From: Polynucleobacter aenigmaticus
GTDB lineage: Bacteria > Pseudomonadota > Gammaproteobacteria > Burkholderiales > Burkholderiaceae
Direction of reading: 5' to 3'
Assembly: GCF_002206635.1 (NCBI RefSeq)
Contig: NZ_NGUO01000008.1
Coordinates: 1-64,000 of the forward strand
DNA: 64,000 nucleotides
Below, piece after piece: positions 27,464 through 36,097 of the stretch; the first letter of the stretch is position 1; the number at the start of each line of letters is the position of its first letter. The notes beneath the pieces are model-generated. The model was not told the DNA's origin and did not search any database. It worked only from the letters and a program-made list of their open reading frames with translations. The position numbers were made by a program, and so were the translations under genes.

Positions 27464-28240
27464 ATGAAAAAACTTAGTCAAAATCTCAAGCCTATCGAGA
27501 TATCAAAAATCATGCGTGTCTGGATATGGACCCAGATTTGGGTTCATGTGATTTGCGGCGTCTGTACGCTGTCTTTTATTTTTCCATTTCTCGATCGCAG
27601 AAGTAAGGACCAAAAAATTCAAGTGTGGTCAAAGCATCTTCTGAAAATATTCAATATCAAACTGGTCGTTCAAGATGCGGCCTTACTGACGAATACGCCA
27701 CACCTGATCGCCTCAAACCATATTTCATGGTTGGATATTCATGTGATTAATGCATTTAAGCCTATTCGTTTTGTTGCGAAGTCTGAGGTAGAGGGGTGGC
27801 CTATATTTGGCTGGATGGCTAAGCAACTGGGTACTGTATTTATTCGGAGGGATAACACTCGCCATGCAAGGCAGGTTGTTGGTCAGATGGCGGAAGTGTT
27901 AAAAACAGAGTCTATTTGCATTTTTCCGGAGGGAACCTCAACGGCAGGAGCTACGGTTTTACCTTTTAAACCCAATCTGTTTGAATCTGCTTTTGCCGCA
28001 AATGTCCCGGCTTTCCCGCTTTCCATTCAATACCTCTCAAAAACAAGCGGATTGAGGAGCGAATCCCCAGCTTTTATTGGCGATATGGGTCTATTGGAGT
28101 CGATGTCTAAAACCATCAAAAATCGATCCCTGATAGCCCAAATTATCATCCTATCCCCATGCCCCACCAGCCAGGCGTCCACTCTTGATCGCAAGCAAGT
28201 GGCAGTCCACTGCCAGGAATCCATCGCCAAAACCCTTTAA
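27464..28240 (+). CDS. olsA: 1-acyl-sn-glycerol-3-phosphate / lyso-ornithine-lipid acyltransferase (OlsA-like)
   Basis: A PlsC-family acyltransferase of about 258 residues with an N-terminal membrane segment, the HX4D catalytic motif in LIASNHISWLDIHVI and the substrate motif IFPEGTSTAGATVLPFKPNLFE. OlsA acylates lyso-ornithine lipid and can also act on lysophosphatidate. The close link to olsB, plcP and a PHO array makes the ornithine-lipid role likely; a general PlsC role is the alternative. ATG 27464 (MKKLSQN) is preferred over TTG 27458. No convincing ribosome-binding site is seen. Confidence 0.75.
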   Translation: MKKLSQNLKPIEISKIMRVWIWTQIWVHVICGVCTLSFIFPFLDRRSKDQKIQVWSKHLLKIFNIKLVVQDAALLTNTPHLIASNHISWLDIHVINAFKPIRFVAKSEVEGWPIFGWMAKQLGTVFIRRDNTRHARQVVGQMAEVLKTESICIFPEGTSTAGATVLPFKPNLFESAFAANVPAFPLSIQYLSKTSGLRSESPAFIGDMGLLESMSKTIKNRSLIAQIIILSPCPTSQASTLDRKQVAVHCQESIAKTL

Positions 28241-28248
28241 GACGACAT

Positions 28249-28277
28249 ATGTAATAAAAATGTCATATCCTTGGAAT
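28249..28277 (+). promoter_or_regulatory. PHO box upstream of ppk2
   Basis: ATGTAAT (28249), AAAA, ATGTCAT (28260), ATCC, TTGGAAT (28271): two good PHO units and a weaker third at 11-bp period, starting just 8 bases after the olsA stop. This suggests a PhoB-dependent promoter for ppk2 and the genes after it. Confidence 0.65.
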
Positions 28278-28306
28278 ACAAAGAAAAGAATGCCTAAGAG
28301 GAAGAA

Positions 28307-29215
28307 ATGACGTCAACAAAACACAAAGAGATGGCTGAGTGGTATCAGCGTGCCCAAGAAGAGATACTGGATAGCATGGATGAAGAGCTCGAAATGGAGC
28401 TCGATGATGCCCGCCTATCCCCAGATGGTGGCAGCGGCTCCGTTATCCCTCGCCAAGTCTATTTCAAAGAGCTGTTTCGTTTGCAAGGGGAGCTGGTTAA
28501 GCTTCAAGACTGGGTTGTAGAGAATAAGCTCAAAGTCGCGGTTTTATTTGAGGGTCGCGATTCCGCTGGTAAGGGCGGTGCAATTAAGCGCATTACTCAG
28601 CGATTAAATCCCCGCGTTTGTAAAGTTGTAGCATTGACAGCTCCAAGCGAACGAGAAAAGACGCAGTGGTATTTTCAGCGCTACATATCGAATTTACCTG
28701 CAGGCGGTGAGATTGTGCTGTTTGATCGAAGTTGGTACAACCGTGCTGGTGTTGAGAAGGTCATGGGATTTTGTACTGATGATGAGTACGAAGAGTTTCT
28801 CAGAACGGTTCCAGATCTTGAGCGCATGATGATTAACTCCGGAATTATCTTAATTAAATACTGGTTCTCTATTTCCGATGATGAGCAGTACAACCGATTC
28901 ATGATGCGTATTCATGACCCACTCAAACAGTGGAAATTGAGTCCAATGGACCTAGATGCTCGTCGCCATTGGGAAGCTTATACCAAGGCAAAAGAGACTA
29001 TGTTGGAGCGTACCAATATCCCTGAGGCGCCATGGTGGGTTGTAGCGGCCAATGATAAGAAAAAGGCACGCTTAAATTGCATCACGCATCTGCTAGATCA
29101 AATTCCCTATAAAGAAATTAATCACCCAGAAATTACCTTGCCGGCCCGCGTACATAATCCTGATTACTTGCGTGGCCCAGTGCCTCGCAATATGTACGTA
29201 CCCGAGGTGTACTAA
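28307..29215 (+). CDS. ppk2: Polyphosphate kinase 2
   Basis: PPK2 enzymes transfer phosphate between polyphosphate and nucleotides, usually favouring NDP or NMP phosphorylation from polyphosphate. The 302-residue protein has Walker A EGRDSAGKGGAIKRI from residue 82, the conserved LTAPSEREKTQWYFQRYI, Walker B VLFDRSWYNRAGVEKVMGFC and a lid region near RHWEAYTKAKETML. An acidic 50-residue N-terminus precedes the kinase domain. AGAGGAAG lies just before ATG 28307. It is followed by a CYTH protein gene, and a second PPK2 lies at 62935. Confidence 0.93.
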   Translation: MTSTKHKEMAEWYQRAQEEILDSMDEELEMELDDARLSPDGGSGSVIPRQVYFKELFRLQGELVKLQDWVVENKLKVAVLFEGRDSAGKGGAIKRITQRLNPRVCKVVALTAPSEREKTQWYFQRYISNLPAGGEIVLFDRSWYNRAGVEKVMGFCTDDEYEEFLRTVPDLERMMINSGIILIKYWFSISDDEQYNRFMMRIHDPLKQWKLSPMDLDARRHWEAYTKAKETMLERTNIPEAPWWVVAANDKKKARLNCITHLLDQIPYKEINHPEITLPARVHNPDYLRGPVPRNMYVPEVY

Positions 29216-29264
29216 GTATTTGCAGAAAGTGTTAATCTCTTAATCATATTGGGGGGTTAACACT

Positions 29265-30092
29265 ATGAAGTTACATGAATCGATTACCAATCGGGAGTTT
29301 AAGCTCCTGATTAAGCCAAAAGGCTTGGATCGTCGGAGCAGGATTACGGCTTTGAGTGATCAGATACTCAAGTTTTGCAAAAAAAGTAAGGTGGATTTTT
29401 TCCACTTAGATAATGCAACTACTGGCCTTCGCAATATTTACTTTTACGATACGCCCGGAGAAGATTTTCGCCGCAACAACATTATCTTGCGGGTTCGTGA
29501 ATCCCGCCAAAATGTTTGGGTTGATGATTGGTGTGAGGTAACTCTAAAATGCCGAGCGAGCGATCTTTCGGAATCTTCTCAATTCGATCCAAGTCCCAAT
29601 AAAAAGATCAAATCAAGAATGCGCTTGAAGGAGGAGATATTGCGTGGCGATGTTCTTGGGACAAAGCGAACAATCTATTCAAACAACGCTATTTTAGATG
29701 CCGTTCCTTTGGATAATCTATTTGATCGAAGCCTCATTAGTGTGGGCAAGTTTTTCCCTGGCCTAGTCGATCTACCCATTAATAAAAAATTGCCACTGCG
29801 TATTGTGGGTGGGAGTACCAACAAAATTCTCGAAGCTTGCTTGCCAATCGGTAATTTGGTTTTTGGGGATGGGGTGCAAGCGCATTGCGATATCGCTATT
29901 TGGATGAAGAGTGTTGGCGATCCGATTGTGGGGGAGTTGGCATTTTCCTATCGAGTAAATGATCAAAATCGCTCGCAAGAAAAAGCGCATCAGCGTGCGG
30001 ATAAATTCTTTAAAAACCTGCAAATTGAGTTGGCTGACTGGCTGGAAATTGGCAGCACTAAAACGGCTTTAATTTATGGAAAGCCAGAGTGA
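29265..30092 (+). CDS. CYTH-domain (triphosphate tunnel) protein
   Basis: The 275-residue protein follows the CYTH pattern: REFKLLIKP near the N-terminus (a degenerate ExExK), IYFYDTPGEDFRRNNIILRV (the usual YxDTP...LRxR strand pair), WCEVTLKCRA, and later GELAFSYRV. CYTH proteins act on triphosphates or polyphosphate inside a beta tunnel lined by Glu, Arg and Lys. The pairing with ppk2, 49 bp upstream and under a PHO box, suggests a polyphosphate or tripolyphosphatase role. The weak ExExK could mean altered catalysis. Its stop overlaps the next gene's GTG start (GTGA). Confidence 0.7.
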   Translation: MKLHESITNREFKLLIKPKGLDRRSRITALSDQILKFCKKSKVDFFHLDNATTGLRNIYFYDTPGEDFRRNNIILRVRESRQNVWVDDWCEVTLKCRASDLSESSQFDPSPNKKIKSRMRLKEEILRGDVLGTKRTIYSNNAILDAVPLDNLFDRSLISVGKFFPGLVDLPINKKLPLRIVGGSTNKILEACLPIGNLVFGDGVQAHCDIAIWMKSVGDPIVGELAFSYRVNDQNRSQEKAHQRADKFFKNLQIELADWLEIGSTKTALIYGKPE

Positions 30093-30661
30093 CTCTAGCT
30101 ACTGACATTTCGATTGCTAAACTAAATTCTCCTAAGCTGAGCGATATATTCGTTCAATTTCTCTTGATTGGCGCCATTAGCTTTGGCGGTGGGATTATGG
30201 CGTATGAACGCATCCTTTTAGTAGAAAATCGTAAGTGGTTATCTGCAGATGAGTTCATGGCCTACCTGGCGATTAGCCAAACAATGCCCGGCCTTAATTC
30301 AGTCAATATGGCCGTGTTATCTGGGGACCATCTGCGCGGCGCCTTAGGGGCATTGATTGCCACCATTGGTTTAATCTTGCCGGGCAGTTTATTTGTTTTA
30401 GGTATGGGAATTTTGTACGCCAGCGCCTCAGATCACCCTCTAGCAAACTTGATTTTGATTGGCATTGCAGCCGCTGCTAGCGGCCTACTAGCAGCGATCA
30501 CTTACCGAATCGGTGAGGATAATTGGCGTCATCTCAAATCACTTCTCATTATTGTCGCCACCTTTATATTGATGAGTATTGCCAAGCTATCTCTGCCAAT
30601 AGTGTTATTGATCATGGCTCCCATAGCGATCTACCTTTACCGTCCACGTCAGGGCGTATGA
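30089..30661 (+). CDS. chrA: Chromate transporter ChrA-family, N-terminal-half protein
   Basis: A 190-residue membrane protein equal to one half of ChrA: LSDIFVQFLLIGAISFGGGI, RKWLSADEFMAYLAISQTMPGLNSVN and GAAASGLLAA-type helices. Short-chain ChrA proteins work as a pair of half-length subunits (CHR3H type), as here with the gene at 30658. The usual substrate is chromate, but some family members move other anions. Start is GTG 30089, overlapping the CYTH gene stop, so it is part of the ppk2-CYTH transcription unit. Confidence 0.85.
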   Translation: MTLATDISIAKLNSPKLSDIFVQFLLIGAISFGGGIMAYERILLVENRKWLSADEFMAYLAISQTMPGLNSVNMAVLSGDHLRGALGALIATIGLILPGSLFVLGMGILYASASDHPLANLILIGIAAAASGLLAAITYRIGEDNWRHLKSLLIIVATFILMSIAKLSLPIVLLIMAPIAIYLYRPRQGV

Positions 30662-31185
30662 GCCTTTTAATACAGCTCACTCTCAGTTTTGCATTGCTAT
30701 CCATTTTGGCGGTAGGGGGCGGCACTGCAGTCCTACCTGAGATGCAATCCTTGCTGGCTCATCAGTTTGGCATCGACCATACCCAATTTGTCCATATCTA
30801 CAGCTTTGGTCAACTGGCTCCTGGGCCCAATATGCTGATGGTATTGGTCATTGGCTACCAATTGGCCGGTCTAATTGGTGCCGGCGTTGTTTTGCTTTCG
30901 TTCTTCTTGCCCTCTAGCATTCTCTGCTTTTACGTTGGCAGGCTGTGGAATCGATTTGGCGAAAGCCCTTGGCGAAGAGCTGTTCAGAATGCTTTGGAAC
31001 CCATTTCTCTTGGACTGATGGCTTCTGGAGTTTATGCCGTTGGCAAGGCATCCATCGTGAGTGGAATTACTGCGGCACTTGCTTTAGTAAGTTTTTACCT
31101 CATCCTCAAAACCAAAATTAACCCAGTATGGGTTATTTTAGGATCTGGAGGATTTGGTGCGCTGCTCATGACTTATCTGAAATAG
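30658..31185 (+). CDS. chrA: Chromate transporter ChrA-family, C-terminal-half protein
   Basis: The second half-length ChrA subunit (175 residues): LLIQLTLSFALLSILAVGGG, TAVLPEMQSLLAHQFGI and FGQLAPGPNMLMVLVIGYQL, followed by several helices. The ATG overlaps the stop of the first subunit (ATGA), the typical arrangement for ChrA pairs. A longer upstream frame exists but has no support beyond being open. Confidence 0.87.
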   Translation: MSLLIQLTLSFALLSILAVGGGTAVLPEMQSLLAHQFGIDHTQFVHIYSFGQLAPGPNMLMVLVIGYQLAGLIGAGVVLLSFFLPSSILCFYVGRLWNRFGESPWRRAVQNALEPISLGLMASGVYAVGKASIVSGITAALALVSFYLILKTKINPVWVILGSGGFGALLMTYLK

Positions 31186-31193
31186 CCCAGGGT

Positions 31194-33269
31194 TTAGAAG
31201 GTACCCCTTAATCCCACCATCAAGCTTCTTCCTGGTTGGGGGGCATAAAGTCTGACCGCCATTGGTGTAGTAGCGTACCGAATTTGCTCATTGAGTAAAT
31301 TCTTCAGGTTCATATACACAGTCCAGTTCACATCCTTAATTTTCTCTGTATATGAGATGCCTGCATTGAGTAAGTTGTAACTCGGAGCAGGGCCTTGCTC
31401 CCAACTTGCTAATCTATTTTGCTGATAGCTATAGATGTAAGTGGCATTGGTAAGCCAACCATTCTGTTGATGCGCAATTTCTGCGCCTAAGCGTGGAGCT
31501 GGCTGCAGTGGCAGGTTTCCACCAGCATCAAAACTACCCTGAGAGGCATCGCCAAACACACGCCCACCCACACCATGCTGCTGCCAGTTATAAGTAAGCT
31601 CACCTTCAACACCTTTAATGGTAGCTGCAGCCTGTTGTGCAACTACTACCGAGAAGTATTCTACTGCGGGGACGGATTGACCGGTGTAATAACCATAGAT
31701 GTAATTATTAAAGCGGTTGGCATAGGCACTCGCTTTGCCGCGCAATAAACCACTGGTCTTCTGAATATTGAGCTCTAGGTTATGTGAGGTCTCTTTGTTT
31801 AGATTCGGATTACCGATATCAAAGGTGGCCGTTGATTCATGAGCTCCATATGAATACAGTTCCTGGGCACTAGGGGCGCGTTGAGAAACGGTGTAGGCAA
31901 CACCGGCACCATGACCTTGCATAAAGTTCCATAAACCGCCAGCAGAGTAGGACATTAAATTAAAGTTGCGGTTTTGTAAGGTAATGGCGGGCGTATCACC
32001 ACCAGTATTTACGGGTTCGGTTACCAGCTCGGTTCCTAAATTCGGTTTTTGCGCAACGTTGTTATAACGCAGACCTAAATTGCCTTGCAAGGAATTCCAT
32101 TTTCCTTCCTCAATCCAAAACAAGGCATTCGAATTGGTTTTAGTTGGCGGAACGATCGCATAACTTCCAGAGCCTACTTCAGTGGCGTTTAGTGATGCTG
32201 CGGATACTTGTGCGCCAAAGGTACCTTTCCAGCCAGCTAAGGGGTTATGGGCAAACTCAAAACGCGCTTCATTGGCGATGTTCTTCCATAAAGATGCCGC
32301 CTCACCCGCATTGTTAAATTCAGTATGGTTGTAATTGGAATTCGCAGCGCTAAATTTGAATGATGAGAATCCTGCAAAGGGATCACGGGTTTGATGTTGT
32401 AAGTCGTAGCGATTCTGCGACTGGTTGATGGATCCACCTTCAGGCGTTGGTATGCCGTAGTTATTATTCAAGCGTTCGACTGATACACCGGTATAGCCGT
32501 TTTGCCCAACATAAGAAACGCCAACCCCTAAATTATTTTGATTGCTAAAGGTGTTAGGTAGCTTCCCAGTGTAATTTATTGCATCAACACCAGCCGGTGG
32601 AACTGTCCATCCTCCGGGTGACTGAATAGAGCTACCTGGAATAGTGTAGTTATTTGCATTGTTAATCGCCGTATCTACGTGAACAGCCACAGAACCAAAT
32701 GCACCATCGACCTCTACCGAGCCAGCCCTTCCATTATTAACCGTTTCATAGCTTGTGTTGATTGCTCCTGTTGGTCTATCAGGTAAGTTCGTCAAGATGC
32801 GATCGTTGACCACGTTAACGAGTCCACCACTCGAGCCGGATCCGTAGAGTAGGGCAGCGGCACCACGCAAAATTTCTACTTGATGCGTGTTTTGCATGTT
32901 GTTGCCAACAGCATGGTCTTGCGAGATATTGGATACGTCACCAACAGATAAGCCATTCTGCAAAATTTGTACTCGAGACCCTTCAAGGCCCCTAATGACT
33001 GGACGGGAAGATCCCGCACCATAACCCGTTGCGGATACGCCTAGCTCATTGGCTAATGTGGCGCCTAGAGTGCCGCCGAGTTTATTTAGTAGTTCATCAC
33101 CTTGCAAAATCTTGGTCGGAGTCAAAATACTTTGAGTTGCTTCTTGAGATCCCGTTGCCGTTATTTCAAGAGAGGGTTGAGATTGCGCAAAGGCGGCAGT
33201 ACTAATTAATCCTGAAACCAGTATGTAGATTAGCTTTTGCTTAGCCAATGGCTGATTGATTTGATGCAT
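31194..33269 (-). CDS. TonB-dependent outer-membrane receptor, ZnuD-like
   Basis: About 691 residues: signal peptide ending at AAFAQ, a plug domain (LGATLANELGVSATGYGAGS, RPVIRGLEGSRVQILQNGL, DHAVGNNMQNTHQVEILRGA, ALLYGSGSSGGLVNVV) and a 22-strand barrel ending in GRSLMVGLRGTF. The plug is close to ZnuD, a zinc receptor, by its RPVIRGLEG..ILQNG..DHAV pattern; the metal is inferred. ATG 33269 is set by AAGGAA six bases upstream. A small His/Cys-containing protein gene lies upstream on the same strand, as often seen with zinc receptors. Expression may depend on Zur, but I see no clear operator. Confidence 0.85.
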   Translation of the reverse strand: MHQINQPLAKQKLIYILVSGLISTAAFAQSQPSLEITATGSQEATQSILTPTKILQGDELLNKLGGTLGATLANELGVSATGYGAGSSRPVIRGLEGSRVQILQNGLSVGDVSNISQDHAVGNNMQNTHQVEILRGAAALLYGSGSSGGLVNVVNDRILTNLPDRPTGAINTSYETVNNGRAGSVEVDGAFGSVAVHVDTAINNANNYTIPGSSIQSPGGWTVPPAGVDAINYTGKLPNTFSNQNNLGVGVSYVGQNGYTGVSVERLNNNYGIPTPEGGSINQSQNRYDLQHQTRDPFAGFSSFKFSAANSNYNHTEFNNAGEAASLWKNIANEARFEFAHNPLAGWKGTFGAQVSAASLNATEVGSGSYAIVPPTKTNSNALFWIEEGKWNSLQGNLGLRYNNVAQKPNLGTELVTEPVNTGGDTPAITLQNRNFNLMSYSAGGLWNFMQGHGAGVAYTVSQRAPSAQELYSYGAHESTATFDIGNPNLNKETSHNLELNIQKTSGLLRGKASAYANRFNNYIYGYYTGQSVPAVEYFSVVVAQQAAATIKGVEGELTYNWQQHGVGGRVFGDASQGSFDAGGNLPLQPAPRLGAEIAHQQNGWLTNATYIYSYQQNRLASWEQGPAPSYNLLNAGISYTEKIKDVNWTVYMNLKNLLNEQIRYATTPMAVRLYAPQPGRSLMVGLRGTF

Positions 33270-33358
33270 GGTATTTCCTTCATTCCTGATGCATGCCACT
33301 TCTTGAGTGGTGCAATAAATCTAATTGCCAAACAATTCAGTTTGGCGTGTCGGGCGAT

Positions 33359-33724
33359 TTACAGGATGAAGCTAGGCGGGGCTCTTGATTGGTATAGCCC
33401 AATATGAATTCGGGTTAGTGAAGAGTCGGCCGATACCAATTGCACTTCACGAAAGAAGTTGATGCCAATGAAATGATTGGGTTCTGAGGTAATAAAGCCA
33501 GCAAGAGTGAGTGCGTCAAGTAAATGACAACTAGCTGAACTATGCCCAAGAGTTGGCGCTTGATCTACACAACTGAGCTCAGTGTTCTGGTGATGAATTC
33601 CGGAGTGAGCAATGCCGTGAGCGAAGCCGATCCAGTGGGTACCTAATAAGCTGGCCAGTAGAAAGCTGAGGGCGATAAACCCCTTCAGCTGCTTTCTAAA
33701 TTTGCTTAAATATAAGGCGCCCAT
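33359..33724 (-). CDS. Small exported His/Cys-containing protein (DUF2946-like)
   Basis: The likely product is 121 residues from ATG 33724: a basic N-terminus, a hydrophobic signal segment (GFIALSFLLASLLGTHWIGFAHG), then HGIAHSGIHHQN, SCVDQAP and HSSASCHLLDALTLAGF. Short proteins with a signal peptide and an HxxH / SCxLxDAL pattern often lie upstream of TonB metal receptors and resemble DUF2946. Its frame stays open further upstream into the tRNA-Pro gene, but that part is not coding. The function may be periplasmic metal binding. Confidence 0.6.
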   Translation of the reverse strand: MGALYLSKFRKQLKGFIALSFLLASLLGTHWIGFAHGIAHSGIHHQNTELSCVDQAPTLGHSSASCHLLDALTLAGFITSEPNHFIGINFFREVQLVSADSSLTRIHIGLYQSRAPPSFIL

Positions 33725-33784
33725 ACCCCGAATCTTACAGGATTTGCCCCATTGGGCCATCTGGGTGTAGAATATCGATTCCGT

Positions 33785-33861
33785 CGGAGTGTAGCGCAGC
33801 CTGGTAGCGCACCTGCTTTGGGAGCAGGGGGTCCAAGGTTCGAATCCTTGTACTCCGACCA
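33785..33861 (+). tRNA. tRNA-Pro (anticodon TGG)
   Basis: A 77-nt cloverleaf. The acceptor CGGAGTG pairs with TACTCCG (33851-33857), discriminator A and encoded CCA. The anticodon stem is CCTGC/GCAGG with loop TTTGGGA, giving TGG. GGTTCGAATCC forms the T arm. Confidence 0.95.
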
Positions 33862-33899
33862 CCATCTCTTTGTTTTAAGTATTTCAGTCCCAGTACTCA

Positions 33900-33976
33900 C
33901 TGCCTATAGCTCAGATGGATAGAGCAACGCCCTTCTAAGGCGTAGGTCGCACGTTCGAATCGTGCTGGGCAGGCCA
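33900..33976 (+). tRNA. tRNA-Arg (anticodon TCT), integration site of the island
   Basis: A 77-nt cloverleaf. The acceptor CTGCCTA pairs with TGGGCAG (33966-33972), discriminator G and encoded CCA. The anticodon stem is ACGCC/GGCGT with loop CTTCTAA, giving TCT. Bases 33932-33972 are repeated exactly at 50547-50587, so the 3' half serves as attL. The discriminator is G here but A in the distal copies, which suggests the island brought its own tRNA 3' end. Confidence 0.95.
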
Positions 33977-34298
33977 AAAACCTCAAGCAATTCAAGCTGT
34001 TTCATTGGATTAACTATAGTCTGATCATAGATGAGCTTGGTTAGCGTAAGTGTGGCCTTGGTCTAGCGTGGGGGATCCTGGCGGACTATGAGCAATTCAG
34101 TCGAAATTTTTGAACCTGATGATCGGGTGTCGGTTTGACCCGACTGTGTAGCGTACGGTTACGTGACGGTTGGATGGCTCTTATGGGGTGGCTTGCAGAC
34201 ATTCAAAACTGGCTAGTTGGCGGTGTTTGGGTGGCAGAGATAGGCCAAAAGCGGTCTATCCTCATGATCCTCAAAAATTACGCTACATTACTGATTTA
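33977..34298. other. Non-coding left end of the island
   Basis: About 320 bp from the tRNA-Arg CCA to the CDF-like gene. It contains palindrome copy 1 (34129-34144) and a G-rich stretch with repeated ACGGTT near 34155. I see no gene with a credible start or ribosome-binding site. Confidence 0.5.
34129..34144 (+). repeat. Island palindrome copy 1 (GTCGG-TTTGAC-CCGAC)
   Basis: GTCGG and CCGAC arms flank TTTGAC. First of five copies in the island, at the left border of the metal-resistance module. Confidence 0.75.
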
Positions 34299-35126
34299 AT
34301 GTCAAATCATCTCAATCCCTCAATCTCTAAAACCATATTCATCGTGCCTGCTATGGATTGTCCATCGGAAGAGCAGATGATCCGCATGGCATTGGGCTCA
34401 TTATCAATACACACGATGGATTTTGATATTCCCAATCGAAAATTAATCATTTGTCATAGCGAAGAGCCTAATGTGGTTCTCGATAAATTAGTTCCCTTAG
34501 GTTTTGGGGCAAAGATTGAAAGCAGCCAAGTATTAGAAGACTTTGAAATTAAGCCAATTCAATTGGATGCCGCCAAAGATGCTCAAGAGCGAAAAGTCTT
34601 AATTTGGCTCTTGGCATTAAACGGATTGATGTTCTTTGTTGAGATTATTGCGGGCTGGATTGCCCAATCGGCAGGGCTTATTGCTGATGCTTTGGATATG
34701 TTTGCCGATGCCGCAGTCTATGTGGTGGCTTTATATGCCGTTGGTAAAGCCGCACAGCATAAGCTCAAAGCCGCTAAATTAGCTGGTGTGGTTGAATTAC
34801 TTTTAACTGCTCTTGCTTTTTGGCGTACGGGTTATCAAATTTACATTGGGACAATGCCTGAACCCAATGCCATGATTTGGATTTCGCTACTTGCTTTGAC
34901 GGTTAATGTCACCTGCCTATATCTAATATCTAAACGCAAGAATGATGGCGTTCATATGCGAGCCAGTTATATCTTCTCCGCCAATGATGTTTTGGCAAAT
35001 CTAGGAGTTATTGTTGCTGGTGTATTGGTGGTTTGGCTCAATAGCCCCTATCCAGATTGGGTCATTGGACTAGTTATCGGATTCTTAGTATTAAGCGGTG
35101 CTATTCGTATACTGCGTTTGAAGTAA
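34299..35126 (+). CDS. Cation diffusion facilitator-like transporter with HMA-like N-terminus
   Basis: The first 75 or so residues resemble a heavy-metal-associated domain ([20 protein letters not shown]), in which the usual CxxC is replaced by MDCPSE. Then come six membrane helices of CDF type: [39 protein letters not shown] with the D-x3-D metal site of helix 2, and [19 protein letters not shown] in place of the HxxxD of helix 5. CDF proteins export Zn, Cd, Co or Fe in exchange for protons. ATG 34299 (MSNHLNPS) is the first good start; a longer frame to 34170 is unlikely to be coding. It lies at the left end of the island cargo. Confidence 0.75.
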   Translation: MSNHLNPSISKTIFIVPAMDCPSEEQMIRMALGSLSIHTMDFDIPNRKLIICHSEEPNVVLDKLVPLGFGAKIESSQVLEDFEIKPIQLDAAKDAQERKVLIWLLALNGLMFFVEIIAGWIAQSAGLIADALDMFADAAVYVVALYAVGKAAQHKLKAAKLAGVVELLLTALAFWRTGYQIYIGTMPEPNAMIWISLLALTVNVTCLYLISKRKNDGVHMRASYIFSANDVLANLGVIVAGVLVVWLNSPYPDWVIGLVIGFLVLSGAIRILRLK

Positions 35127-35143
35127 AGCTAAAAGAGGGTAAT

Positions 35144-35479
35144 TTGGAATTTATAAAACTCACAGGACTATTTGCTATTACGGCTGTAGCCGAGATTATT
35201 GGTTGTTATCTTCCATGGCTTGTATTGAGACAAGATAAGCCTGCTTGGTTGTTTTTGCCAGCGATAGTATCTCTACTATTATTTGCGTGGTTGCTAACCC
35301 TTCACCCTACCGCCGCAGGTAGAACTTATGCGGCGTATGGCGGTATGTATATTGTCGTTGCTCTGATATGGCTCAGACTAGTTGAAGGAATTGAACTGAC
35401 AAGGTGGGATGTAGTTGGGGCAATAGTCGCCTTAATTGGTATGGCAATTATCGCTTTTCAACCATTTAGTAGGAGCTAG
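35144..35479 (+). CDS. ynfA: YnfA/UPF0060 small membrane protein
   Basis: The 111-residue protein has four helices and UPF0060 signatures: [51 protein letters not shown] and [21 protein letters not shown]. The family is related to small multidrug-resistance-like exporters and its function is poorly known. TTG 35144 follows AGAGGG by a suitable distance and gives the family length; an upstream frame from 35057 overlaps the previous gene. It is probably cotranscribed with the CDF-like gene, 17 bp upstream. Confidence 0.85.
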   Translation: MEFIKLTGLFAITAVAEIIGCYLPWLVLRQDKPAWLFLPAIVSLLLFAWLLTLHPTAAGRTYAAYGGMYIVVALIWLRLVEGIELTRWDVVGAIVALIGMAIIAFQPFSRS

Positions 35480-35691
35480 TGGCATGTTGTTTAAAACCAC
35501 AGTCTAGATACAGAGTCGGGCATCCTAAGCTTTGGTCGATTCTGCCTAGGGACATCAAGAAACACTATAATTGTGTGTAGGTGTTTTACTGGTATGAGCT
35601 GTCGGTAACATCTTTATCCAAAGCTAATCCATTAAGCGTTTGTGAGAAAGCTCATAATGCAAAATACTAAGAAATATGCTGTAATAGAAAC

Positions 35692-36027
35692 ATGAGAAAA
35701 ATCCTGATAATTCTGGCCCTGCTAGCTTTATCGATACAAACATCCTATGCTACGGTTTCTGCTTACTGCCAAGAAGAGCAGGCAGCAGCTTCTCATGTTT
35801 CACATCACGAGCATGAGAAGCCAGTCAGTATTGCCTCAGCTAGCGATTCTGCAAGCTACGATTCTGATTGTGGAGTCTGTCATTTGGCGCATTCTCCAGC
35901 ATTGCATTCCACTTTTAGCATTTCAGTTACCTCTACCATCTTTCATTATGAAGATGCTCGATTAGAGTTTTTAGTCGATATTTCTCCTCACCGCCCCGAA
36001 AAACCCAATTGGCTCGCTCTCGCCTAA
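35692..36027 (+). CDS. Small periplasmic His-rich protein (CzcI-like)
   Basis: The 111-residue protein starts with a signal peptide (MRKILIILALLALSIQTSYA) followed by SHVSHHEHEK, DCGVCHLAHSPALHS and a C-terminal SPHRPEKPNW. Small exported His/Cys proteins with this layout precede czcC in cobalt-zinc-cadmium efflux operons (CzcI type) and are thought to modulate or sense metal. It is separated from the outer-membrane component gene by a hairpin (36016-36039). Confidence 0.7.
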   Translation: MRKILIILALLALSIQTSYATVSAYCQEEQAAASHVSHHEHEKPVSIASASDSASYDSDCGVCHLAHSPALHSTFSISVTSTIFHYEDARLEFLVDISPHRPEKPNWLALA

Positions 36028-36039
36028 GTTAGCGAGAGC
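36016..36039 (+). terminator. Hairpin between czcI-like gene and czcC-like gene
   Basis: GCTCTCGC, loop CTAAGTTA, GCGAGAGC is a perfect 8-bp stem that includes the stop codon of the czcI-like gene. With no long U tract it may attenuate transcription or stabilise the upstream message. Confidence 0.5.
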
Positions 36040-36097
36040 CTTAACCTAATTCTTCTCCTCTCGCTAACTCTGTTTTGAACAAACAAATGGAGTTTTT

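Noticed and set aside
30523-30657. Upstream extension of the second ChrA subunit
   Set aside because: It overlaps the first subunit in another frame; the ATGA overlap at 30658 gives the expected length.
33725-33900. Upstream extension of the DUF2946-like frame
   Set aside because: It runs through tRNA-Pro; the start at 33724 begins just before the signal peptide.
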